From Corynebacterium meitnerae (GTDB lineage Bacteria > Actinomycetota > Actinomycetes > Mycobacteriales > Mycobacteriaceae), in the NCBI RefSeq assembly GCF_027570075.1, contig NZ_JAKMUS010000005.1, positions 1-64,000 on the forward strand: DNA of 64,000 nucleotides, written 5' to 3'. Of the stretch, positions 8,011-16,436 are shown piece by piece. The number at the start of each line of letters is the position of its first letter. Position 1 is the first letter of the stretch. The notes beneath the pieces were generated by a model. That model ran no database searches. It saw only the letters and a list, made by a program, of their open reading frames with translations, and was not told the DNA's origin. Position numbers and translations under genes: made by a program.

Positions 8011-8664
8011 ATGGATCTTTCGGTTATTACCGAGAACATCCCGGTTTACGCTTCGGCGGCAGTCCTCACCGTGAGGGTTGCCGCCAAAGGCATTTTGCTC
8101 GCTTTTATCGTTGGCGCGCTGGTGGCCGGGGTGCGGTTTTTCAAGGTGCCCGTGCTCAGTCAGATCGCACGGGTGTACATCGAGTTGTCCCGCAACACTC
8201 CCCTGTTGGTGCAGTTGTTTTTCTTGTACTTCGGCCTGCCCAAGGTGGGCATCGTGCTGGAGAGTGAAACCTGCGCCGTGGTGGGCTTGGCCTTCCTGGG
8301 CGGCTCGTACATGGCAGAAGCGATCCGTGCGGGACTGGAGGGCGTTGCCCCGATTCAGTTGCAGTCCAGTTTGAGCCTGGGTATGTCGCGCACACAGGCG
8401 CTGCGTCACGTGGTTGCCCCACAGGCCACAGCGTTGGCCTTGCCGGCGATCACGGCGAACATCATCTTCCTGATTAAGGAGACCTCCGTGGTCAGCATCG
8501 TGGCGTTGCCGGATCTGGTGTACACCGCCAAGGAACAGATCGGGCAGACGTATGAAACGCGTGAGGCCCTGCTGCTTCTAGTCACGTTCTACCTGATCAT
8601 CTTGCTGCCGGTGTCGCTCATCGCAGGACAGGTGGAGAAGAAGGTGCGTGCGAATGTTTTCTGA
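8011..8664 (+). CDS. Amino acid ABC transporter permease (HisM/GluC type)
   Basis: A 217-residue inner membrane permease with about five helices. The conserved ABC-contact (EAA) loop is visible around EGVAPIQLQSSLSLGMSRTQALRHVVAPQA, and RNTPLLVQLFF in the N-terminal part is a hallmark of polar amino acid permeases. It should form a heterodimer with the permease encoded directly downstream, whose start lies within its last 17 bases, indicating translational coupling. Confidence 0.92.
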   Translation: MDLSVITENIPVYASAAVLTVRVAAKGILLAFIVGALVAGVRFFKVPVLSQIARVYIELSRNTPLLVQLFFLYFGLPKVGIVLESETCAVVGLAFLGGSYMAEAIRAGLEGVAPIQLQSSLSLGMSRTQALRHVVAPQATALALPAITANIIFLIKETSVVSIVALPDLVYTAKEQIGQTYETREALLLLVTFYLIILLPVSLIAGQVEKKVRANVF

Positions 8665-9325
8665 TCTCCAGGTGCTCGCCGACGGCAACAATTTCCAACG
8701 CCTCCTTCTAGGCCTCGGCGTATCCATTCAGATCGCGCTCGCGTCAATGGGGTTGTCGATTGTGTTGGGGACGTTGTTGGGGGTGGTGATGACGTCGAAA
8801 AGCAAAATTGTGCGCGCCATCACCCAGACCTACCTGCAGTTTGTGCGCATTATGCCGCAGCTGGTGCTGCTGTTCCTTGTGTACTTCGACGCCACGCGCG
8901 CGTGGGGGCTGAACCTGGATGCGCGCGTCGCCGCGGTGATTGTGTTCACGCTGTGGGGCACGGCTGAACTGGGTGATCTGGTGCGCGGTGCCATCGAATC
9001 CGTTCCACAACACCAGTACCTCTCCGCGGCGGCGCTGGGCATTGAGGGCCGCGCGCTGTACCGCCACGTCGTGCTCCCGCAAGCCCTGCGGGGCTTGCTC
9101 CCCGCGACGATCAATCTGACCAACCGCATGATCATGACCACCTCTCTCATCGCGCTGATCGGCGTGGTGGAGGTGCTCAAGGTGGCCCAGCAAATCATTG
9201 ACGCCAATCGTTTTGAATACCCGTCCGCCGCCCTGTGGATCTACGGCGTGGTATTCCTGCTGTATTTCCTCGTGTGTTTCCCAATCTCGCTCGCCGCGCG
9301 CAAGCTGGAAGAAAGGTGGAGCTAG
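8648..9325 (+). CDS. Amino acid ABC transporter permease (HisQ/GluD type)
   Basis: A 225-residue permease homologous to the preceding one. It keeps the LQFVRIMPQLVLLFLVYF segment and the EAA loop ESVPQHQYLSAAALGIEGRALYRHVVLPQA. It overlaps the first permease by 17 bases, and its stop is directly followed by the ATG of the ATPase gene, so the four genes are one transcription unit. Confidence 0.92.
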   Translation: MRMFSDLQVLADGNNFQRLLLGLGVSIQIALASMGLSIVLGTLLGVVMTSKSKIVRAITQTYLQFVRIMPQLVLLFLVYFDATRAWGLNLDARVAAVIVFTLWGTAELGDLVRGAIESVPQHQYLSAAALGIEGRALYRHVVLPQALRGLLPATINLTNRMIMTTSLIALIGVVEVLKVAQQIIDANRFEYPSAALWIYGVVFLLYFLVCFPISLAARKLEERWS

Positions 9326-10060
9326 ATGTCACTTATCTCGCTCGAGCATGTTTCAAAGACCTACCCCAACGGGCACAAGGCGCTTGACGACGTCTCCGTG
9401 TCCGTCGCCGCCGGCGAAGTCCTGGCCATCATCGGCCCATCCGGCTGCGGAAAATCGACGCTGCTGCGCACGGTCAACGGGTTGGAGCCGGTCGATTCCG
9501 GCCAGATCCTGGTCAACGGCCGCGATGTTGCTTCTAAACAGACGAAGCTCAAAGATGTCCGCTCGGACGTGGGCATGGTGTTCCAGTCTTACGACCTGTT
9601 CCCGCACCTGACTGTGATGGACAACCTGCTGCTCGCGCCAAAGGTGGTGAAGGGCGCGGATCTCGCCGAGGCCCGCTCGCGCGCACTCGCGTTGCTCGAA
9701 CGCGTGGGGCTCGCCGAGAAGGCCGACGCTCGCCCGCGCGAGCTGTCGGGTGGTCAGAAGCAGCGCGTGGCCATCGTGCGTGCGCTGATGATGCACCCGA
9801 AGGCATTGCTTCTCGACGAAATCACCGCCTCCCTCGACCCCGAAATCGTCCGCGAGGTCCTCGACGTTGTCGTCGGCCTCGCCCGGGACGGGATGACCAT
9901 GATCGTGGTCACCCACGAGATGGGATTCGCCCGCGCTGTTGCGGACCGCGTCGCATTCATGGACGCGGGCCACATCGTAGAAATCGCGCCGCCCGAGGAG
10001 TTCTTCGCCGCACCGACATCAGAACGCGCGCAGCGTTTCCTCGACCAGCTGGTGTTCTAG
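9326..10060 (+). CDS. Amino acid ABC transporter ATP-binding protein
   Basis: A 244-residue nucleotide-binding subunit of the GlnQ/HisP class. All motifs are present: Walker A GPSGCGKST near residue 36, Q-loop MVFQSYDLFPH, signature LSGGQKQR, Walker B ALLLDEITASLDPE and switch His in VVTHEMGF. It powers amino acid uptake through the two permeases encoded upstream. The gene ends in a hairpin shared with glyA, which converges from the other side. Confidence 0.95.
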   Translation: MSLISLEHVSKTYPNGHKALDDVSVSVAAGEVLAIIGPSGCGKSTLLRTVNGLEPVDSGQILVNGRDVASKQTKLKDVRSDVGMVFQSYDLFPHLTVMDNLLLAPKVVKGADLAEARSRALALLERVGLAEKADARPRELSGGQKQRVAIVRALMMHPKALLLDEITASLDPEIVREVLDVVVGLARDGMTMIVVTHEMGFARAVADRVAFMDAGHIVEIAPPEEFFAAPTSERAQRFLDQLVF

Positions 10061-10076
10061 GGGCGGTTTCCCCTAG
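10057..10076. terminator. Bidirectional hairpin between ABC operon and glyA
   Basis: A perfect 7-bp inverted repeat CTAGGGG/CCCCTAG with a 6-base loop. The arms include the stop codons of both convergent genes. There is no clear T-run on either side, so termination strength is uncertain. Confidence 0.5.
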
Positions 10077-11362
10077 AGCATCTTCCAGTCTTCGAGGCCT
10101 GGGTACAGCGGGTACTGCTCAGCCAGCTTGGTTACGCGGGCGCGCAGGGAATCAACATCAGCGTTCTTACCCTGTTCCAGAGCGGTACCAATGATGTCTG
10201 CGGTCTCCGTGAACGCAGCCTGGTCGAAGCCGCGGGTGGCCAGTGCGGAGGTACCAATGCGCAGGCCGGAGGTGACCATCGGCGGGCGCGGGTCATTCGG
10301 CACGGCGTTGCGGTTGACGGTGATGCCCACTGCGTGGAGGAGGTCTTCAGCCTGCTGGCCGTCGAGCTCAGAGTTACGCAGGTCCGCGAGCACGAGGTGC
10401 ACGTCCGTACCACCGGTGAGCACGTCAACGCCCACTGCCTTGCAGTCGGCGGAGGTGAGGCGCTCAGCGAGGATGCGGGCACCTTCAAGGGTGCGCTCCT
10501 GACGGTCCTTGAACTCAGGGGTGCCGGCGATCTTCAGCGCGGTTGCCTTCGCAGCAACAGCGTGCATGAGCGGACCACCCTGCTGGCCAGGGAACACAGC
10601 AGAGTTCAGTGCCTTGCCGTAGTTCTCCTTCGCCAGGATCATGCCGGAGCGCGGACCACCAAGCGTCTTGTGGATGGTGGTGGACACCACGTCAGAGTGC
10701 GGCACCGGCGACGGGTGCAGGCCAGCAGCGACGAGGCCAGCGAAGTGAGCCATGTCGGTCCACAGGTAAGCCCCCACTTCGTCGGCAATAGCGCGGAACG
10801 CAGCGAAGTCGACGGTGCGCGGGTATGCGGACCAGCCGGCGATGATCACCTGCGGGCGGTGCTCCAGTGCCAGCTCACGGACCTTGTCCATGTCAATGAG
10901 CATGGTGTCCGGGTCAACCTCGTACGCCACGACGTTGTACAGACGACCGGAGAAGTTGATCTTCATGCCGTGGGTCAGGTGGCCACCGTGTGCCAGGGAG
11001 AGGCCCATGATGGTATCGCCCGGCTTGATCAGCGCGTGGAGCACGGCAGCGTTTGCCTGCGCACCGGAGTGCGGCTGGACGTTGGCGTACTCAGCACCGA
11101 AGAGCGCCTTGGCGCGGTCGCGGGCAATGTCCTCGATGACGTCAACGTTCTCGCAGCCACCGTAGTAACGGCGGCCCGGGTAGCCCTCTGCGTACTTGTT
11201 GGTCAGGACGGAGCCCTGTGCCTGCAGCACTGCGCGGGGAACAAAGTTCTCCGACGCGATCATTTCAAGCGTGTTGCGCTGGCGGGCCACCTCCCCAAGG
11301 ATCTGCTCGTATACGTCGGGGTCGAGCTGGGAAAGCTCTTGGTAGCGGAGGTCATCCGTCAT
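10073..11362 (-). CDS. glyA: Serine hydroxymethyltransferase
   Basis: A 429-residue PLP enzyme that interconverts serine plus tetrahydrofolate with glycine plus 5,10-methylene-THF. Clear marks are [20 protein letters not shown] near the N-terminus, [22 protein letters not shown] and the PLP lysine in [14 protein letters not shown]. The start at 11362 (MTDDLRYQE) follows the family N-terminus; AAAGGA lies about 13 bases upstream, and an in-frame ATG 8 codons earlier is possible. It is divergent from coaA across about 157 bp, the same neighbour arrangement as in mycobacteria. Cytoplasmic; source of one-carbon units. Confidence 0.96.
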   Translation of the reverse strand: MTDDLRYQELSQLDPDVYEQILGEVARQRNTLEMIASENFVPRAVLQAQGSVLTNKYAEGYPGRRYYGGCENVDVIEDIARDRAKALFGAEYANVQPHSGAQANAAVLHALIKPGDTIMGLSLAHGGHLTHGMKINFSGRLYNVVAYEVDPDTMLIDMDKVRELALEHRPQVIIAGWSAYPRTVDFAAFRAIADEVGAYLWTDMAHFAGLVAAGLHPSPVPHSDVVSTTIHKTLGGPRSGMILAKENYGKALNSAVFPGQQGGPLMHAVAAKATALKIAGTPEFKDRQERTLEGARILAERLTSADCKAVGVDVLTGGTDVHLVLADLRNSELDGQQAEDLLHAVGITVNRNAVPNDPRPPMVTSGLRIGTSALATRGFDQAAFTETADIIGTALEQGKNADVDSLRARVTKLAEQYPLYPGLEDWKML

Positions 11363-11519
11363 CGGCTGTACCTGTTCCTTTCGCATTGCACGGATTTCGT
11401 GCCACCATTGTGCCCCAAGGCACGCCGGGAGGTTGAAATCTCCTCCCCAATAGATTCTCTTCACCGCGCAGGTAGACCCGATCGGGTGGTCTGGGCGCAG
11501 CAGTGCAAGAATGGTCCCC

Positions 11520-12446
11520 ATGTCGCGAGCAGCTGATCCCAGCCCCTACCTGGATTTCCCGCGTGATGCGTGGCGCGAGCGACGCGCCGCGATGCCACAG
11601 GTGCTTAGTGAGGCCGATTTGGAGGAACTCCGCGGTATCGGCGAGATCATTGACCTGCAAGAGGTCGCTGATATTTATCTGCCGCTGTCGCGTCTCATCC
11701 ATTTGCAGATTCGCGCCCGCCAGAAATTGACGGCGGTGACAGAGATGTTCTTAGGCGAGAATCCGGGCCACGTGCCGTTTGTTATTGGGATCGCGGGCTC
11801 GGTCGCTGTGGGCAAGTCCACGACAGCGCGTGTGCTCCAGGTGCTTCTGCAGCGCTGGGATTCGCACCCGCGCGTGGATCTTGTGACCACGGACGGTTTC
11901 CTGTTGTCCTCGGATGAGCTGAAAAGCCGCAATTTGATGGGCCGGAAAGGTTTTCCGGAGTCCTACCATCGCCGCGATTTGTTGCGTTTTGTCACCGAGG
12001 TCAAAGCAGGCCGCCCCAATGTAAAGGCACCGGTCTACTCGCATGATGCGTATGACGTGGTGAAGGGCGAGTATCAAATCGTCGATCAGCCGGACATCCT
12101 CATTCTGGAGGGCCTCAACGTTTTGCAGACGGGCCCCACGCTGATGGTCAGTGACCTCTTTGATTTCTCCGTTTACGTGGATGCGCGCACCGAAGACATT
12201 GAGCGTTGGTACATCGAGCGCTTCATCAAACTCAAGAACACGGCGTTCCGCGAACCAGGCGCGCACTTTGCGCGTTTCGCGGAGCTCACGGATGAGGAGG
12301 CCGCGCTGGAGGCGCGCGCCATTTGGCAGACCATCAACCTGCCCAACCTGGTGGAGAACATTCTGCCCACGCGCGTGCGAGCATCGTTGGTGCTCACAAA
12401 ATCCGCTGATCACTCAGTGCAGCGCGTGCGCATGCGCAAAATGTAG
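11520..12446 (+). CDS. coaA: Type I pantothenate kinase
   Basis: A 308-residue kinase that makes 4'-phosphopantothenate, the committed step of coenzyme A synthesis. The P-loop is [17 protein letters not shown] near residue 92. [26 protein letters not shown] and the C-terminal [14 protein letters not shown] are typical of type I PanK. The ATG at 11520 matches family N-termini; an AAGAAT hexamer ending 7 bases upstream, together with the lack of a ribosome binding site, suggests a leaderless mRNA. Divergent from glyA and convergent with uppS. Confidence 0.95.
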   Translation: MSRAADPSPYLDFPRDAWRERRAAMPQVLSEADLEELRGIGEIIDLQEVADIYLPLSRLIHLQIRARQKLTAVTEMFLGENPGHVPFVIGIAGSVAVGKSTTARVLQVLLQRWDSHPRVDLVTTDGFLLSSDELKSRNLMGRKGFPESYHRRDLLRFVTEVKAGRPNVKAPVYSHDAYDVVKGEYQIVDQPDILILEGLNVLQTGPTLMVSDLFDFSVYVDARTEDIERWYIERFIKLKNTAFREPGAHFARFAELTDEEAALEARAIWQTINLPNLVENILPTRVRASLVLTKSADHSVQRVRMRKM

Positions 12447-12467
12447 CTTTTTGCTTATCCGCGCCAG

Positions 12468-13247
12468 CTACTTCCCAAACCTCCTCGACCGCTGCGAGTA
12501 GTCCCGCAGAGCACGCAGGAAATCGATCTTGCGGAAGGCCGGCCAGTACGTGTCCGTGAACCAAATCTCGGAGTAGGCGGACTGCCACAGCAAAAACCCG
12601 GAGAGGCGCTGCTCCCCCGATGTGCGGATGACCAGGTCCGGGTCAGGCTGGCCGGATGTATAAAGGTGTTCGGAGAGGGATTCAACCGAGACCTCGTCGA
12701 TGAGCGCCTCGAGCGACACCCCTTCTTCAGCTTTGGCGCGCATGAAATTTTGTACAGCATCGACGATTTCTTGGCGCCCACCGTAGCCGACGGCAATGTT
12801 GACCACGATGCCGTCTTTGTTCTCTGTGGCTGCGGCCGCTGACTGCATACGCGCGGAGACCTTATCCGGCAGCAGTTCGAGGTGGCCGACGAGGCGGATG
12901 CGGGCCTCAAAATCATCACTGGAGAGCTCATCCACAACGCCCGAAATGATGTCGTACAGCAGCTGTACTTCTTCTTCGGTGCGGGAGAGATTCTCCGTGG
13001 ACAGGAGGTAAATGGTCACCACATCGACATTCATCTCCGCAGACCAGCGGATCAATTCCCCAATCTTCTTGGCACCAACACGGTGCCCGTGGGAGATGTC
13101 GGTGAACCCAGCTTCGCGCGCCCACCGTCGATTGCCATCGGCCATAACGGCGATGTGCTTGGGGCGCTTGACGTCCGCTAACTCATGCTTCAGACGCCGT
13201 TCATACAACGGGTAAAGGAGTCGGTCGAACACAGTCACGGCCCCCAT
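12468..13247 (-). CDS. uppS: cis-Prenyl (Z-isoprenyl) diphosphate synthase
   Basis: A 259-residue undecaprenyl diphosphate synthase family enzyme. The P-loop HIAVMADGNRRWAREAG with its catalytic Asp lies near residue 34, followed by YLLSTENLSRTEEEV, and the C-terminal PDPDLVIRTSGEQRLSGFLLWQ motif is intact. Its position beside mca, coaA and glyA matches the mycobacterial short-chain (Z)-farnesyl diphosphate synthase (Rv1086-like), so a short-chain product feeding polyprenyl phosphate synthesis for the cell wall is more likely than the final chain length. Chain length itself cannot be read from sequence by eye. Confidence 0.93.
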   Translation of the reverse strand: MGAVTVFDRLLYPLYERRLKHELADVKRPKHIAVMADGNRRWAREAGFTDISHGHRVGAKKIGELIRWSAEMNVDVVTIYLLSTENLSRTEEEVQLLYDIISGVVDELSSDDFEARIRLVGHLELLPDKVSARMQSAAAATENKDGIVVNIAVGYGGRQEIVDAVQNFMRAKAEEGVSLEALIDEVSVESLSEHLYTSGQPDPDLVIRTSGEQRLSGFLLWQSAYSEIWFTDTYWPAFRKIDFLRALRDYSQRSRRFGK

Positions 13248-13271
13248 TCTACTCCGACGCGCACCGGAGAT

Positions 13272-13562
13272 TTAGAAGAAGCGTTGCTTCCGGCGGTCCA
13301 GCAAACCCTGTTCTGCCATGGCACGATCGATGGCCTCACGGTCAAACACATCCAGGCCGTTCGCCTCCGCGAAAGCGCGGCGACGGTTGAACCGCGTGTA
13401 GCGCCGGTAGAACGCCCATCCGACGGACAGCACCACGACTGCCAGGGAAACAACGATGAAAGCACCAATCGGCTCAGCCTTACCAAACTCGGGGCCGATC
13501 GGGGCGTCCTTGCTCACCTGCTGCGCGTAGTAGAACAGGTTGGTTGCAGTATCCAGGGTCAT
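13272..13562 (-). CDS. Small single-span membrane protein downstream of mca
   Basis: A 96-residue protein, or 99 if a GTG three codons upstream is used. One membrane helix at about residues 33-53 (GAFIVVSLAVVVLSVGWAF) is followed by a positively charged cytoplasmic stretch (YRRYTRFNRRR) and a helical tail. GAGAG lies about 10 bases before the ATG. It begins 13 bases after the mca stop and is almost certainly co-transcribed with it. A small membrane protein next to mca also occurs in mycobacteria (Rv1083 position). Function unknown. Confidence 0.78.
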   Translation of the reverse strand: MTLDTATNLFYYAQQVSKDAPIGPEFGKAEPIGAFIVVSLAVVVLSVGWAFYRRYTRFNRRRAFAEANGLDVFDREAIDRAMAEQGLLDRRKQRFF

Positions 13563-13575
13563 GTAAACCACTCTC

Positions 13576-14442
13576 TCACTTTTCCACGCCGGCGAACAGT
13601 TCAGTCTCCGGCAGAGACGTGCGCACGCGGGTTTGGGCTAGTTCAAATTCTTCTGTCGGCCACAGCTCGGCCTGGACCTCCGGTGGGGAGACCAGGAAGG
13701 GCCCGTCCGGAGCGATCTGCGTAGCGTGCGCGCGCAGGGCTTCGGTGCGGTGCGTGAAGAAATCACCGCATTCAACCTGCGTGGTCACGCGCTGCATGAT
13801 GTCCGAGCTCTCCTCCTCAAACCTCTGCAGCATCGGCTCGTACGGGCTATCTTTGCCCTGGCCATAGAGGTGATCATGCAGCAGGCGCATGCGCTGCGGT
13901 ACAAAACCGTGGGTGTAGTACAGCTTCTGCGGGCTCCACGGCTGGCCTGCCTCCGGCGCAAAGTCTGGGTTTCCGGCTTCCTCCCACGCGATCATGGAGA
14001 CCTTGTGCACCATGATGTGGTCGGGGTGCGGGTAGCCGCCGTTTTCGTCGTAAGTAATGATCACGTGGGGTTTGAACTCGCGGATCACCGCCACCACGCG
14101 CTTGGCCACCTCATAGGGATCCTCCAGCGCGAAGCACCCCTCCGGCAACGGCGGCAGCGGGTCACCTTCGGGCAGGCCGGAATCGACATAGCCCAGCCAC
14201 TCGTGTTCGACGCCCAGGATGCGCGCGGCCTCCGCCATTTCTTCTCGACGAATCTCCGTAATCCGGTCCATCACCCCCGGACGATCCATCTCCGGGTTAA
14301 GGATGTCCCCGCGCTCTCCCCCCGTACACGTCAGCACCTTCACACGGTTGCCTTCGTGGGCGTATCGAGCCATCGTCGCTGCGCCTTTCGACGCCTCATC
14401 ATCCGGATGCGCATGGATGGCTAACAAGCGATAGCCGGTCAC
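13576..14442 (-). CDS. mca: Mycothiol S-conjugate amidase
   Basis: A 288-residue zinc amidase of the LmbE-like family. The metal motif AIHAHPDDE is at the N-terminus, with the matching HPDH later (GYPHPDHIMVHK). Length and sequence (GERGDILNPEMDRPGV, TYDENGGYPHPDH) fit Mca rather than MshB. It cleaves mycothiol S-conjugates to a mercapturic acid, which is exported, and GlcN-Ins, which is recycled; it is therefore part of thiol-based detoxification. The GTG at 14442 is chosen because GGAG lies 6-7 bases upstream; a GTG four codons earlier is possible. Confidence 0.94.
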   Translation of the reverse strand: MTGYRLLAIHAHPDDEASKGAATMARYAHEGNRVKVLTCTGGERGDILNPEMDRPGVMDRITEIRREEMAEAARILGVEHEWLGYVDSGLPEGDPLPPLPEGCFALEDPYEVAKRVVAVIREFKPHVIITYDENGGYPHPDHIMVHKVSMIAWEEAGNPDFAPEAGQPWSPQKLYYTHGFVPQRMRLLHDHLYGQGKDSPYEPMLQRFEEESSDIMQRVTTQVECGDFFTHRTEALRAHATQIAPDGPFLVSPPEVQAELWPTEEFELAQTRVRTSLPETELFAGVEK

Positions 14443-14516
14443 GTGGTACTCCACCTCTGTTTAAAAGCGATTAGGGGTTAATGTTGACTAGCAGACAATA
14501 GTAGTAAAGGAGCACG

Positions 14517-15002
14517 ATGAGCACCGCATCGAACCCAACCCCCAGTGCGCCCACGCGCCCGTCCGCACGCTACGGCAACAAGCCCGCGTCCCAAGGGGGC
14601 GGCGTGGCCGGCAAGGTTGTGGCCATCGTCTCCGTCATCCTCGTTGGCCTCCTCGTGTTCATGCTTGGCCGTTACGTGATGCAGCGCCAGGAGCAGCCGA
14701 TCGCAGCCACCTTGATTGCTCACGAGCAGGTGGATGAGACCACCTCCCGCGTCTGGTTCGATGTGGAGCGCAAGGAGGACGCTATGAAGGAGCCCTCCTA
14801 CTGCATCATCACCTCTTTGAACTACGACATGGCGGAAATTGGCCGCCGCGACATCATCATTCCCGCTGGCGGTGAACGCATCCAGCGCATGCACGTGGAC
14901 ATCCCCGTCAATGAACCTCCGGTCAACGGCGGCGTCTACGGTTGCGCGGTCACCATGCCACCATTCCTTGACTCCACGGCGGACCATCCGGAGGCGCGGT
15001 GA
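14517..15002 (+). CDS. DUF4307 membrane protein
   Basis: A 161-residue protein with a Pro/Ala/Ser-rich cytoplasmic N-terminus, one membrane helix at about residues 31-53 (VVAIVSVILVGLLVFMLGRYV) and an extracytoplasmic domain with two cysteines (SYCII, YGCAV). It belongs to the DUF4307 family that sits between mca and greA in mycobacteria (Rv1081c). AAAGGAG lies 6 bases before the ATG, so the start is firm. Divergent from mca. Function not established; a possible extracellular disulfide between the two Cys is an inference. Confidence 0.88.
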   Translation: MSTASNPTPSAPTRPSARYGNKPASQGGGVAGKVVAIVSVILVGLLVFMLGRYVMQRQEQPIAATLIAHEQVDETTSRVWFDVERKEDAMKEPSYCIITSLNYDMAEIGRRDIIIPAGGERIQRMHVDIPVNEPPVNGGVYGCAVTMPPFLDSTADHPEAR

Positions 15003-15044
15003 CGTGGAGCGGGGATCGCAGAAAAGCAATGGCCCTAGCTGTGC

Positions 15045-15050
15045 TAATAT
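15045..15050 (+). promoter_or_regulatory. -10 element TAATAT of greA
   Basis: TAATAT at 15045-15050 is the best -10 match before greA and would give a leader of about 40 bases. No convincing -35 is seen. Confidence 0.45.
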
Positions 15051-15098
15051 GCCCTAACGACTAAGCCGAGATAATTAACGGAAACGAGGGTTCAATCC

Positions 15099-15620
15099 AT
15101 GGCTGAAACCCAGCAGCAGTACATCACCCCGGAAATGAAGGCCAAGCTTGAGGCCGAGCTGCAGCAGCTCATTGACAACCGTCCGGTCATCGCCGCCGAG
15201 ATCAACGAGCGCCGCGAAGAGGGCGACCTCAAGGAGAACGCCGGCTACGACGCAGCCCGCGAGCAGCAGGACCAGGAAGAGGCCCGCATCAAGCAGATTT
15301 CCGAGCTGCTGGCCAACTCCACCACCGAGCGCGCCGGCGTCGTCGACGGTGTTGCACTCGTCGGTTCTGTTCTGCACGTGTACTACAACGGCGATGAGGA
15401 CGATAAGGAAACCTTCCTCATCGGTACCCGCGCAGCCTCCATCGACAACGAGCACCTGGAGACCTACTCCGAGCAGTCCCCGCTTGGCGCTGCCGTGCTC
15501 GGCGCGAAGGAAGGCGAGACCCGCACCTACACGGCTCCGAACGGACGCGAGATTTCGGTCACCATTGTCTCCGCTAACCCGTATGATTCAGTTAAGGCCA
15601 AGACTCCGCGCGCTCAGTAA
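15099..15620 (+). CDS. greA: Transcription elongation factor GreA
   Basis: A 173-residue protein with the N-terminal coiled-coil that enters the polymerase secondary channel (residues of about 10-80, tip EEGDLKENAGYDAAREQQ with the catalytic acidic pair) and a C-terminal FKBP-like domain ending in SPLGAAVLGAKEGET. It stimulates cleavage of backtracked RNA. GAGGG precedes the ATG by about 9 bases. It is the last member of the mycobacterium-like mca region. Confidence 0.95.
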   Translation: MAETQQQYITPEMKAKLEAELQQLIDNRPVIAAEINERREEGDLKENAGYDAAREQQDQEEARIKQISELLANSTTERAGVVDGVALVGSVLHVYYNGDEDDKETFLIGTRAASIDNEHLETYSEQSPLGAAVLGAKEGETRTYTAPNGREISVTIVSANPYDSVKAKTPRAQ

Positions 15621-15684
15621 GCGCACGGTCATACGGAAAACGTGAATATCCCCACCCACTACCTGTCATTGAAGGATTTTTGAC

Positions 15685-15987
15685 GTGACTACCAGCATTT
15701 CCCGCAAGGTTGCCATCACCGCTTTCGCCGCTGCTACCGCCCTCGGCCTGGCAGCATGCTCCCCGCCGAATGAGCAGCCCTCCGACCAGAAGGCGGACAC
15801 CGCAACCAGCCAAAACCCTGACTCCCTGCCGGGCAGCGGCACGGCTTCCGCGACGACGTCCGCAACCACCACGGCGTCCACCACCGCAGCAACGGAGGTT
15901 GACGTAGCTACCGAGACCGAGATGGCTACCACCACCCTGCTGAACGAGGAGCCTGTCGAGGGCGAGACCCTCACTCCGCTGAACTAG
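15685..15987 (+). CDS. Small Thr/Ser/Ala-rich lipoprotein
   Basis: A 100-residue predicted lipoprotein starting at GTG 15685, with AAGGA 9 bases upstream. The signal peptide ends at lipobox LAAC (Cys25), followed by a disordered stretch made almost wholly of Thr, Ser, Ala and acidic residues. No folded domain is visible. Such stretches are often surface linkers and could be O-mannosylated; that is an inference. It ends before a strong terminator. Confidence 0.72.
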   Translation: MTTSISRKVAITAFAAATALGLAACSPPNEQPSDQKADTATSQNPDSLPGSGTASATTSATTTASTTAATEVDVATETEMATTTLLNEEPVEGETLTPLN

Positions 15988-15992
15988 CCTCC

Positions 15993-16012
15993 GTGTGCAC
16001 GCAAGTGCACAC
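15993..16012 (+). other. 8-bp hairpin with GCAA tetraloop
   Basis: GTGTGCAC, loop GCAA (a GNRA tetraloop) and GTGCACAC form a perfect hairpin just after the lipoprotein stop and 12 bases before the terminator. It could protect the 3' end of the mRNA. Confidence 0.4.
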
Positions 16013-16024
16013 CGTCTGCTTCAG

Positions 16025-16055
16025 CCCCCTGGGACCGCGTGGTCTCGGGGGTTTT
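16025..16055 (+). terminator. Rho-independent terminator of the small lipoprotein
   Basis: A GC-rich stem of about 11 bp (16025-16036 with 16041-16051, one bulge), a GCGT loop and then TTTT. Confidence 0.8.
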
Positions 16056-16174
16056 CTCATGCCTGCGTCGGGTTTGGCAGGGGGTAGGCAGCAGAGACTT
16101 CGCCCAGGATTGGCGGTTTGCTGGAGCTGATCCGCTGCCGAGTCCTCGCCTCTTCTTGGTGCAAACCAAACCCC

Positions 16175-16259
16175 AATAAACGTTTTCAAATAAACCAGGT
16201 GGCGCATTCACCTTTTCGTATTACCGCCACCCGCGACTTGGTTTATTTGAATTCGTTTA
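16175..16259. repeat. Long inverted repeat in a convergent intergenic gap
   Basis: The left arm 16175-16197 and right arm 16238-16259 match over about 22 bases except for the central TT/TT pair. Inside them GTGGCG (16199-16204) pairs with CGCCAC (16225-16230), offset by an 8-base bulge. The region is AT-rich against its surroundings. It lies between two convergent genes, so no promoter is needed there. It could be a small transposable remnant, a structured RNA or paired protein sites. Confidence 0.55.
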
Positions 16260-16260
16260 T

Positions 16261-16288
16261 TGCAGTTCATTCATTGCAGTTCATTCAT
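16261..16288. repeat. Perfect 14-base tandem duplication
   Basis: TGCAGTTCATTCAT occurs twice head to tail directly after the right arm of the inverted repeat. The rest of 15988-16436 holds two terminators and no credible gene. Confidence 0.75.
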
Positions 16289-16367
16289 CACGGTTTGCCG
16301 GGGTGACAGCGCAGGTGTGTTTTGCCGCCCCCGCCAGTCCGCCCAGCAGTGCACCCACACAAAAGAA

Positions 16368-16406
16368 CCGGCCCGCCACGGTACGCGAGTACACGTGGCG
16401 GGCCGG
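16368..16406 (-). terminator. Terminator of the Bax-inhibitor family gene
   Basis: A perfect 13-bp stem (16368-16380 with 16394-16406) with a 13-base loop. On the minus strand it is followed by TTCTTTTGTG. Confidence 0.8.
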
Positions 16407-16436
16407 GAAGCTCTCAAAAGCCCTACGGCCAGTCAG

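Noticed and set aside
11363-11519. A glycine riboswitch before glyA
   Set aside because: The glyA-coaA gap is only about 157 bp and shows no tandem aptamer-like pattern.
16025-16406. A CRISPR array or integrated element in the 450-bp gap
   Set aside because: Repeats are neither regularly spaced nor separated by spacers, and no integrase or cas gene is near.
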